In this document: positions 1 through 5,600 of the stretch, piece after piece | Position numbering within the stretch: position 1 is the stretch's first letter | How the letters are laid out: each line of letters begins with the position of its first letter | Assembly (NCBI GenBank): GCA_029004695.1 | Contig: JAQVZB010000056.1 | Coordinates: 1 to 5,766 of the forward strand | Source: Bacilli bacterium | Lineage (GTDB): Bacteria > Bacillota_I > Bacilli_A > RF39 > UBA660 | Reading direction: 5' to 3' | DNA length: 5,766 nt | Notes under the pieces: generated by a model | Database searches by the model: none | Told to the model about the DNA's origin: nothing | What the model saw: only the letters and a program-made list of their open reading frames with translations | Made by a program: the position numbers and the translations under genes

Positions 1-226
1 TAGCTGCTGTCGAAGCAGGGCGCTCACTGGCCTGTAAATCGGCATCATCAAGTGTGAGGGACGATTGTAGAAGACGCCTTCGGGCTGCAATCGAACAAGA
101 AGGCTCGGGTCTTACACAGCCTGCGGGCGGGCGGCGCAAGACCGAGATACAAAACATCCGCTAAGTATGTAGAAAATACTGTTGTCACTTCTTCGGACGG
201 GGGTTCAAATCCCCCCATCTCCACCA
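1..226 (+). ncRNA. ssrA: tmRNA (ssrA), 3' part; 5' end lies outside the window
   Basis: This is the 3' portion of transfer-messenger RNA, which rescues stalled ribosomes and tags the incomplete protein for degradation. The tRNA-like end is clear: a T-stem of five G (199-203) and five C (211-215) encloses a TTCAAAT loop (204-210), followed by acceptor strand CATCTCC (216-222), A223 and encoded CCA (224-226). The CTAAGTATGTAGA block at 171-183 is typical of the conserved stretch before the T-arm in tmRNAs. Other helices fit the pseudoknot region: CTGCT (4-8) with AGCAG (14-18), CTCAC (23-27) with GTGAG (54-58), and GGTCTT (108-113) with AAGACC (138-143). The tag reading frame is not visible, but the TAG at 1-3 may be its stop codon, just before the first hairpin (inference). 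The segment is about 54% GC by hand count, far above the DNA that follows. Confidence 0.95.
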
Positions 227-232
227 TATAAG

Positions 233-279
233 AATGCTAATTTTGATAGATTGGATATCAATATTAGCGTTTTTGTTTT
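233..279 (+). terminator. Rho-independent terminator of ssrA
   Basis: Arms GCTAATTTTGATA (236-248) and TATCAATATTAGC (256-268) form a 13-bp stem with one T-T mismatch and a 7-nt loop. The stem can be lengthened outward by a G-U and two A-U pairs (233-235 with 269-271). The T-rich tail TTTTTGTTTT (270-279) follows at once. It begins seven bases after the tmRNA CCA, so it should end ssrA transcription and insulate the downstream operon. Confidence 0.9.
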
Positions 280-317
280 ATGCCCGAAAATGGCTATATT
301 TACTTTATATTATTATA

Positions 318-327
318 ATTGTACAAT
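318..327. promoter_or_regulatory. 10-bp palindrome just upstream of the -35 box (possible operator)
   Basis: ATTGTACAAT is a perfect palindrome ending five bases before the -35 hexamer. Its core TTGTACAA (319-326) recurs at 451-458 inside the peptide gene. The position would suit a regulator binding site, but short palindromes arise easily in AT-rich DNA and no regulator gene is in the window. Confidence 0.3.
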
Positions 328-332
328 ACTAA

Positions 333-360
333 TTGACAAAAAAATAAATTATGATATATT
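333..360 (+). promoter_or_regulatory. Sigma-A-type promoter with extended -10 for the peptide/ABC operon
   Basis: A perfect -35 TTGACA (333-338) is followed after 16 bp by -10 TATATT (355-360). The TG at 352-353 one base before the -10 makes it an extended -10 element. Transcription should start near 366-368, giving a leader of about 43 nt before the ATG at 410. It lies downstream of the ssrA terminator and is the only convincing promoter I see for the six-gene operon. Confidence 0.75.
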
Positions 361-397
361 AATAATAATGATTCATAAATTCAAATTTGATTCATTT

Positions 398-404
398 AGG
401 GGAG
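398..404 (+). promoter_or_regulatory. Ribosome binding site that fixes the peptide start
   Basis: AGGGGAG lies five bases before the ATG at 410. It decides the start: the same open frame runs upstream into the tmRNA, and another in-frame ATG at 368 falls at the predicted transcription start with no ribosome binding site. Confidence 0.75.
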
Positions 405-409
405 TAATA

Positions 410-634
410 ATGAATAATTATATTAAAAAATATATAGTTTTATTAGCAATTTGTACAATTATTTCAACATTTTCGGTAGTAATTGTAGCTTTGGCAGAAG
501 ATATTCCTAGTGACCATGAATCAATAGTTGGGAACATAATGATTTCCTATCAACGAGATTTTGAACAAGACGCAAGAATTAGAGATGTAGATACAAGTTG
601 TAGATTAACAAGGCAGAACGATATATTCTGTTGA
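410..634 (+). CDS. Secreted 74-aa peptide with C-terminal two-cysteine loop (candidate bacteriocin or signalling peptide precursor)
   Basis: I do not recognise this peptide from a named family. Residues 1-29 form a textbook Sec signal peptide: basic start with K6 and K7, hydrophobic core at about 9-28, and an ALA (27-29) signal peptidase I site before E30. The mature part would be 45 residues, with ten acidic and five basic (all Arg) side chains and no Lys, so it is net acidic, unlike most pore-forming cationic bacteriocins. It holds two cysteines, C64 and the very last residue C74, bracketing RLTRQNDIF; a disulfide would give an 11-residue loop at the C-terminus (inference). The gene is first in an operon with four ABC permease-like proteins and an ATPase, an order seen in lactococcin-972-type loci, although this peptide does not resemble lactococcin 972. 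It has its own promoter and ribosome binding site. Alternatives are a pheromone, or a small accessory subunit or ligand of the transporter. Confidence 0.72.
   Translation: MNNYIKKYIVLLAICTIISTFSVVIVALAEDIPSDHESIVGNIMISYQRDFEQDARIRDVDTSCRLTRQNDIFC
612..632 (+). other. Small hairpin at the peptide/permease junction
   Basis: CAGAA (614-618) and TTCTG (626-630) pair around a 7-nt loop, with two more G-U pairs outside. It covers the last codons of the peptide gene and ends 15 bases before the next ATG. There is no T-run, so it is not a full terminator; it could slow passage or protect the 3' end of a short peptide transcript. It is weak and may be chance. Confidence 0.3.
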
Positions 635-647
635 TTAGTGCTTTGTG

Positions 648-1625
648 ATGAATCTAATATTTTTCTTAAAAATCAACTATAAATCAGATAAAAGAAATGG
701 AATATTATATAATTTGATTTTAATCAATATGATACTATTTTTTGTTGTGTGTTTTATTACTGTCGGCGCTTTGATGTCTATGCTCTATGAAATTTTTAAT
801 TTAAACGAAATTACAATTGAATTTAATAATAATACTTGTTATAAAGACATAGACGATATCCTCAAAAATATTAAATATGACAATATTGAGATTAATACAG
901 AAAATTATATTGCTAAATATAAATATGACGATAGAATAAGAAAAGGAAGAGATATAATTAATTCTGAAAATGAAGTTCTAGTACCATTAATGGAAGCCAA
1001 TAAGTTAGGGAATTATATCTCCATTAATGACAAAGAATATAAAGTTGTTGGAACTACAAACAATTCTATCTATGAACTAAGATTAGAGAGTTTAAATAAA
1101 AATGACCGAATTTCTAAGATCACTTTCATAGATAATAGTTTTACAAATAGTAAGATAAAGGCTAAATACAAGGAATTGTTAAAGCAGAATTTCAATGCTA
1201 GAATAATTGAGAGCCGTAAAATTACTTTCAAAGAGATATACAATTATTCAGATTATTTTAAAGCAATAATGATAATATTGTTATTTTCTTTTATTTCTAT
1301 TATTTTGGGTAATTACTATATATTCTCAAGTAGAAAAGATAATTATAAAATTTTCCATTTATTAGGTATTTCAAACATAATAATTTTATTTTATAGTAAT
1401 TTAGAAAGAATTATTATTGCTCTTGTTCAGTTTATTATTGGTTTAATTATTTATAAGATAATACAAATTATTGTTTTAGAAAAGACCTATTTATATGCTT
1501 TTAATATAAGCTATGAATTGTTATTAAAGGATTATTTAATAATAATTTGCATTGTTACAATTCTTTCTCTGATAGCAATAAATTGCAATAATATTAGAAT
1601 TTTTAAAAATAATAGAGAAAGGTGA
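648..1625 (+). CDS. FtsX/MacB-like ABC transporter permease, half-size (permease 1)
   Basis: This membrane subunit has the MacB/FtsX layout: a cytoplasmic start, TM1 at about 21-46, an extracytoplasmic domain at 47-203, then three C-terminal helices at about 204-227, 252-276 and 295-312. The outer domain carries MacB-type core-domain elements: KGR followed by SENEVLVP (99-113), and LGNYISI leading to YKVVG (120-135). The loop after TM2 has KIFHLLGIS (234-242), matching the LLGAS-like motif of FtsX permeases that contacts the ATPase. At 325 aa it is a single-repeat permease, so it should pair with another. I chose ATG 648; a GTG at 645 is equally open. Neither has a clear Shine-Dalgarno site, and translation may be coupled to the peptide stop 13 bases upstream. 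Transport substrate unknown. Confidence 0.88.
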   Translation: MNLIFFLKINYKSDKRNGILYNLILINMILFFVVCFITVGALMSMLYEIFNLNEITIEFNNNTCYKDIDDILKNIKYDNIEINTENYIAKYKYDDRIRKGRDIINSENEVLVPLMEANKLGNYISINDKEYKVVGTTNNSIYELRLESLNKNDRISKITFIDNSFTNSKIKAKYKELLKQNFNARIIESRKITFKEIYNYSDYFKAIMIILLFSFISIILGNYYIFSSRKDNYKIFHLLGISNIIILFYSNLERIIIALVQFIIGLIIYKIIQIIVLEKTYLYAFNISYELLLKDYLIIICIVTILSLIAINCNNIRIFKNNRER

Positions 1626-1629
1626 GAAA

Positions 1630-2766
1630 ATGTTTAGAGTAAAAACAGCCTTAAATTTAATTATTAATAATAAGCTTTTCTCAGCTATTCTGATTATTTT
1701 AATGTTGGCTACTGTTTTTATATTAAATTCCTTTATTCTTTTTCTTTACAATTTAACTTTCGAATATAATATTTCTAAGAATTCAAGAGATCTATACTTT
1801 GTTTCAGCTGATAGAATTTTTAGTGCAGAGTATGAAGCATTAAAGGATGTTGATAAAATATATCAATTACATGATGATTATTGTGTAATCAATAATAACA
1901 TTAATGCATATTTATTAATTATTGATAATGAAATTTATAGTTATTTTGATATTCCGATTGCTAAGGGAAGATGGTATAAAGAAAATAGTGAAATATTAGA
2001 AATAGTAGTAAGTAAAGAAACAAATTACAATATAAATGATATTGTAAACTTGAGAAATGAAGATCATATTGTTCAAGCGCAAGTAGTTGGAATATTAGAT
2101 AATGAATTTTTGTTTTTTGATATGTCAAGAGGATCCACATCGCCTCAACTGGAAATGATTTTTAAATGGAGAACATCGGGAAATAATGGAAGTATTATAA
2201 TAAGTAATAGAAATCTCGAAGGAACAGAGATTATCAATAATAATCGCAATTGTTTTATTAAATTTAAGGATGATATATCAGAAGAAAGTTTAGAAGAAAA
2301 TTTGCTATTATTAAACAATCAAGCTATATGTGTCAATTCAATGGATTATATTATGAATGCTTCTTATAATCTGTTAAAAGAAAGGCTTCTAGTAGCTCTA
2401 CCTATAATTATATTAGGAACAATTATAACTGCAATAACTTTTATAATAATTATTTTATTAATTTTACAGAAAACTTCAAATGAATTTAGTCTATTCTATC
2501 TAGTTGGATGTAAAAATAAAGATATAAGTTTAATAATAATATATTATAATGTTATCATATCTCTTTTAATATTCATATTGAATCAAGTATTAAGCAATTA
2601 CTATATAAATCCTTTTAATATAGAACTACAAACTATTAATAATATTTTTAATTTGTTTTCATCAATAATAATATTGATAATATTTAATTGTTCTATTTTA
2701 TTATTAACATTCTTTAATTATAAAATAAAAAACTTAAAAGAAATCTTAATTAGGAGAAATCAATGA
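1630..2766 (+). CDS. FtsX/MacB-like ABC transporter permease, half-size (permease 2)
   Basis: The layout matches permease 1: TM1 at about 17-41, a large extracytoplasmic domain at 42-254, and TM helices at about 255-279, 300-320 and 340-362. MacB-type core elements are AKGRWY (111-116), EIVVSKE (124-130), and INDIVNL leading to AQVVGIL (135-156). After TM2 the loop reads FYLVGCKNKDI (289-299), the same LxG coupling motif as permease 1, so these two look like the core heterodimer that engages the ATPase. At 378 aa it is the longest of the four, the extra length lying in the outer domain, which has cysteines C85, C208 and C234. The ribosome binding site AAAGGTGA (1618-1625) includes the stop codon of permease 1, pointing to translational coupling. 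It could instead form part of an immunity complex rather than an exporter. Confidence 0.88.
   Translation: MFRVKTALNLIINNKLFSAILIILMLATVFILNSFILFLYNLTFEYNISKNSRDLYFVSADRIFSAEYEALKDVDKIYQLHDDYCVINNNINAYLLIIDNEIYSYFDIPIAKGRWYKENSEILEIVVSKETNYNINDIVNLRNEDHIVQAQVVGILDNEFLFFDMSRGSTSPQLEMIFKWRTSGNNGSIIISNRNLEGTEIINNNRNCFIKFKDDISEESLEENLLLLNNQAICVNSMDYIMNASYNLLKERLLVALPIIILGTIITAITFIIIILLILQKTSNEFSLFYLVGCKNKDISLIIIYYNVIISLLIFILNQVLSNYYINPFNIELQTINNIFNLFSSIIILIIFNCSILLLTFFNYKIKNLKEILIRRNQ
1845..1864 (+). repeat. 20-nt exact direct repeat, copy 1 (in permease 2)
   Basis: GGATGTTGATAAAATATATC occurs here and again at 4203-4222 in permease 4. Both copies are read in the same frame as DVDKIY. The two sites are not at equivalent places in the two proteins, so this is not simple paralogy; it may be chance in low-complexity DNA. 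Confidence 0.5.
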
Positions 2767-3773
2767 AAAAAATATTTATAATATCAAGTATAATTATTCT
2801 TACTTTGCTAGCAAATATTTTATATAGTTTTGTATATTTTAATTTAGCAATCTATAATAAAATTGATATAGAAGATTCAAGAATATATGCTAAAGATAAT
2901 TCCATTGAGGGAATAGATGAATTTCTACATAATACATTTGGTGATTATAAGGGGTATTATCATTATGATAATATATCTGAAGGTAGGGCAAATTTAAAGA
3001 TAAACACTAGAAATTATAAGATACTTCATCTTAACAAGAACATTGACATAATGGATATTTCTACCTCTTTCGAAGGTGAATTAATAGATTATTCTTTAAT
3101 AGATTATGACATTTTACCAGTTTATATATATGGAACAAATACAAGCAATATTAAGATAGGCAAAGAATTTGATTTATCTTTATATTCTAAAAATAATGAT
3201 AAAATTATTAACAAAAAATGCAAAGTCATAGGTAAAATCAAAGGATTAACTATTCCACAACATAGCCCATTATCTATTAAAGATAGATATCAAGTGCATA
3301 AGAATTTAATAGTAATACCAGACATTTTTAGAGATGAAATATTTGTTGAAGACAATAAATATGTTTTGAACTTGGATTATGATAAGGCTAAAGCAATTGA
3401 TAGTAATGTCTTTGTATTAATTGATGACGAATACCTACCAGAATTTGATATTGACAATTTACTTTCTTTATTCTTAATCAATTTCCTTATTTACAATTAT
3501 ATTCTAGTAGTGCTTTATTATAAATTAATTAGTTCTAGTCATAGTAATAAATCTATCTTAAATTCATTTATTATAATAATTTCGTTAATATTAATAACCA
3601 GTCTGATAATGTATTTAATCAGTGATTATTCCATCTTAGTTATTTTTAATCTTTCAACTTTCATTTTTATTACTATTAATGTTTTTATTTGTTCAGTAAT
3701 TTATTATTTTTACAGAAGAAATGTTAATAGACAACAATATATTGAGGTGAAGAAAAGTTATGAGAGGATCTAA
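2763..3773 (+). CDS. Divergent FtsX/MacB-like permease subunit, half-size (permease 3)
   Basis: One N-terminal helix (about 4-29), an extracytoplasmic domain (30-232) and three C-terminal helices (about 233-254, 265-286, 290-316) repeat the plan of the two preceding proteins. The outer domain keeps the IKIGKEFDLSL then KVIGKI pattern (130-159), which aligns by eye with LGNYISI...YKVVG of permease 1. It then has LTIPQHS (162-168) and VIPDIF (184-189), shared with permease 4 (YIPYSTS, VFPDIP). The loop after TM2 is short and lacks the LLG-type coupling motif, reading ISSSHSNKS (256-264), so it may contact the ATPase weakly or differently. The start overlaps the permease 2 stop in an ATGA, with AGGAG at 2752-2756. 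Assignment to the family rests on topology and partial motifs; an immunity or accessory role is possible. Confidence 0.8.
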   Translation: MKKIFIISSIIILTLLANILYSFVYFNLAIYNKIDIEDSRIYAKDNSIEGIDEFLHNTFGDYKGYYHYDNISEGRANLKINTRNYKILHLNKNIDIMDISTSFEGELIDYSLIDYDILPVYIYGTNTSNIKIGKEFDLSLYSKNNDKIINKKCKVIGKIKGLTIPQHSPLSIKDRYQVHKNLIVIPDIFRDEIFVEDNKYVLNLDYDKAKAIDSNVFVLIDDEYLPEFDIDNLLSLFLINFLIYNYILVVLYYKLISSSHSNKSILNSFIIIISLILITSLIMYLISDYSILVIFNLSTFIFITINVFICSVIYYFYRRNVNRQQYIEVKKSYERI

Positions 3774-4761
3774 AGAAGTCATAAAATATGTAATAATAAA
3801 CATTATTAGTTTAATAACAATTATTAGTCTAACAACTATAGCAATCTTAAATATAAAGAATGTAGAAACAGAAGAATATCCTAATTCAAGTTTGCTTTTA
3901 ACAAGATACAATGATGGACTAGCTATTGAAGATGTTATAGAAAATGTTGAAGTAAAGCCTTCAAGAATTCTTCATTATCAAACAGATAGCGTAGAATTTG
4001 ATAGTGATTCTAAGGATTATATGACTAATAACGTTTTATATGCTTCACAGGATATTACTAGTATATTAGATATTGATATTTTAGAAGGGGAAAATATAAC
4101 TAATTATAATCCTGAGAATTATGATAATTTGGAAATTCTTACTTCAGATAAAAGTATCCCAATTGGTACGGTTTTAAACATATATACTTATGAATCCATA
4201 TGGGATGTTGATAAAATATATCTATATAAAGTACGGGTGGTAGGGTATATAAATCATATATATATACCCTATAGTACATCAATTTATAAATTTGTTTTTC
4301 CTGATATTCCTAGTTTGAGCAATTCTCTTGAAAAAGGCGTTACGAAAAAATATATATTATTTTTTGATAATAATGTTAATAGTGAAGAAATGCGTATGGT
4401 ATATAAAGATATAGGCTACATAAATAATAATATTGTATATGATAATAACAATGAAATTTATTTTTATTTATGTATATTAATTATTAATATTGCATTAGGC
4501 TTATTTATCATTATTAAATATAATAATAAATTAAGTAAAGATCTTAAGAAAAATGAGCTTATTATTATAAATTTACTTTTGTTAACAATGGCTAATATTT
4601 ACAGTATAATACTTAATCATTCTATACTTATGATAAAAGGTTTAACAATTATCATGGTAATGGAATTATTAATTAGCATCATATATATTATTTTATCTAA
4701 TTTAAACTATTTAAGGAGAATTATTAATGATAGAAATAAAAAATCTTACCAAAATATATAA
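3760..4761 (+). CDS. Divergent FtsX/MacB-like permease subunit, half-size (permease 4)
   Basis: TM1 at about 9-31 is followed by an extracytoplasmic domain (32-231) and helices at about 232-254, 264-285 and 290-313. MacB-like traits in the outer domain are ILDIDILEGENI (102-113), IPIGTVLNIY (133-142) and VRVVGYI (158-164), then YIPYSTS (168-174) and VFPDIP (179-184), which match permease 3. The loop after TM2 is short and basic (KYNNKLSKDLKKNE, 253-266) with no LxG coupling motif, again like permease 3. Permeases 3 and 4 thus look like a second, sister pair. GAGGTGA (3744-3750) precedes the ATG by nine bases. The gene overlaps permease 3 by 14 nt and the ATPase by 35 nt. A strong hairpin lies inside the coding sequence at 4241-4271. 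Confidence 0.8.
   Translation: MRGSKEVIKYVIINIISLITIISLTTIAILNIKNVETEEYPNSSLLLTRYNDGLAIEDVIENVEVKPSRILHYQTDSVEFDSDSKDYMTNNVLYASQDITSILDIDILEGENITNYNPENYDNLEILTSDKSIPIGTVLNIYTYESIWDVDKIYLYKVRVVGYINHIYIPYSTSIYKFVFPDIPSLSNSLEKGVTKKYILFFDNNVNSEEMRMVYKDIGYINNNIVYDNNNEIYFYLCILIINIALGLFIIIKYNNKLSKDLKKNELIIINLLLLTMANIYSIILNHSILMIKGLTIIMVMELLISIIYIILSNLNYLRRIINDRNKKSYQNI
4203..4222 (+). repeat. 20-nt exact direct repeat, copy 2 (in permease 4)
   Basis: This is the second copy of the repeat at 1845-1864, encoding DVDKIY at residues 149-154 of permease 4 just before its VRVVG strand. In permease 2 the same peptide is at residues 73-78, early in the outer domain. Confidence 0.5.
4241..4271 (+). repeat. 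Perfect 11-bp inverted repeat (hairpin) inside permease 4
   Basis: TAGGGTATATA (4241-4251) and TATATACCCTA (4261-4271) are exact inverse complements around a 9-nt loop, and GTAC at 4231-4234 and 4274-4277 can extend the stem beyond an internal bulge. It covers the codons for VGYINHIYIPY. It has a GGG/CCC core in a very AT-rich gene and no T-run after it, so it is not a standard terminator. It would fold in the mRNA. Confidence 0.6.
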
Positions 4762-5401
4762 TGTTAATAAAGAAAATGAATTTCAAGCATTATCTGATAT
4801 TAATTTAATAATTAATAACAATGAAATGGTTGCAATTATGGGAAAATCAGGAGCTGGCAAATCTACTCTATTACATATTCTAGCTGGAATAGATAGAGCG
4901 ACCGAAGGGGATGTAATAATAGACAATATTAACCTTAGTTCATTAAAAAAAAATCAACTATCTGAATTTCGAAATAATCAAGTTGGTATTATTATGCAAG
5001 ATTTTCAATTGATGGAATATGCCACCACTTTAGAAAATGTTATACTCCCTTTATATTTTCGAAAGATGAAAAATAAAAAAAGATTAGAAGCGGCTTCAGA
5101 ATTAATATATGGCGTTGGTTTAGAAAATCACATTAAAAAGCCTGTGAATTTAATGTCAGGAGGGGAAAAGCAAAGAGTAGCAATTGCTAGAGCGTTAATT
5201 ACTAGTCCAAGTATAATTCTGGCTGATGAACCAACAGGTTCTCTAGATAGTGAAAACAGTCAACATATTATAGATATGTTAAAGAGAATAAACAAAAAAG
5301 GTAAAACAGTAATTATAATAACACATGATAAAGATTTAGCTAATCATATGGATAGAATAATATTCTTAAAAGATGGAAAGGTTATTGATGAACCGAATTA
5401 A
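4727..5401 (+). CDS. ABC transporter ATP-binding protein, MacB/LolD type
   Basis: This cytoplasmic ATPase should power the four permease-like proteins encoded before it. All motifs are intact: A-loop aromatic Y11, Walker A GKSGAGKST (39-47), Q-loop Q91 in IIMQDFQL, signature MSGGEKQR (143-150), Walker B IILADEP with D167 and catalytic E168, D-loop SLDS (172-175) and switch H200. DEPTGSLDS and the ENVILPLYF segment (103-111) are typical of the MacB/LolD/FtsE class, which works with FtsX-type permeases as mechanotransmitters, and also of ATPases beside lactococcin-972-type peptides. The length of 224 aa is normal for a single-domain subunit. AAGGAG (4713-4718) lies eight bases before the ATG, and the gene overlaps permease 4 by 35 nt, so it is the last gene of the operon. 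Its GC content looks higher than that of the permeases, as expected for a conserved protein. Substrate unknown. Confidence 0.96.
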   Translation: MIEIKNLTKIYNVNKENEFQALSDINLIINNNEMVAIMGKSGAGKSTLLHILAGIDRATEGDVIIDNINLSSLKKNQLSEFRNNQVGIIMQDFQLMEYATTLENVILPLYFRKMKNKKRLEAASELIYGVGLENHIKKPVNLMSGGEKQRVAIARALITSPSIILADEPTGSLDSENSQHIIDMLKRINKKGKTVIIITHDKDLANHMDRIIFLKDGKVIDEPN

Positions 5402-5600
5402 GATAAAATAACATTAGAGACTGGTTTGAAAGTATTCTCCTTTATTCATAGTTTATTTCCCAATGATCTATCTAACCTTTGATAATCAAAGATCGGGATT
5501 AATAGCAATAAGCCATTAGTCTAACATGAATCATATTAATGTGTTAAATATAAGTATTCAGCTAAGAAATATAGTTTCAATCCTAATAATTACATTAGTT
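5402..5600. other. Intergenic stretch between convergent genes, no supported gene
   Basis: I see no gene with a start, ribosome binding site and family resemblance here. There are only weak hairpins, such as CTAAT (5583-5587) with ATTAG (5594-5598) before TTTTATA, so neither the operon nor the convergent acetyltransferase has a convincing intrinsic terminator. A short minus-strand frame ending at 5446 reads IPIFDYQRLDRSLGNKL; it looks protein-like but lacks a start and could be a gene remnant or chance. Confidence 0.5.
5477..5491. repeat. 15-bp palindrome CTTTGATAATCAAAG
   Basis: The 7-bp arms CTTTGAT and ATCAAAG surround a single base. A hairpin cannot close over one base without losing pairs, and there is no T-run, so a protein-binding site is likelier than a terminator. 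It lies about 75 bp after the ATPase stop. No function can be assigned. Confidence 0.4.

Noticed and set aside
194..226. Separate tRNA gene, suggested by the T-arm and CCA end
   Set aside because: The upstream sequence is tmRNA-specific, with no anticodon arm; the T-arm and acceptor strand belong to ssrA.
1..226. Attachment-site duplication of the tmRNA 3' end
   Set aside because: I looked for a second copy of the T-loop/CATCTCCACCA sequence in the window and found none, and no integrase is encoded.
182..409. Upstream in-frame extension of the peptide gene beginning inside the tmRNA
   Set aside because: It starts in the tRNA-like part of ssrA, runs through the terminator and promoter, and has no ribosome binding site; AGGGGAG at 398-404 marks ATG 410 as the start.
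410..634. Lactococcin 972, AgrD-type or radical-SAM (sactipeptide) precursor
   Set aside because: The peptide lacks the recognisable features of lactococcin 972 or AgrD, and no radical SAM, AgrB-like or lanthionine enzyme is nearby; only the gene order recalls the lactococcin 972 loci.
3693..3911. Minus-strand 72-aa open frame
   Set aside because: It lies antisense to the permease 3/permease 4 junction, has no family resemblance, and both plus-strand genes there are well supported.
5446..5520. Minus-strand peptide IPIFDYQRLDRSLGNKL as part of a transposase or other gene
   Set aside because: The frame is about 24 codons with no start, no ribosome binding site and no motif I can assign to a family.
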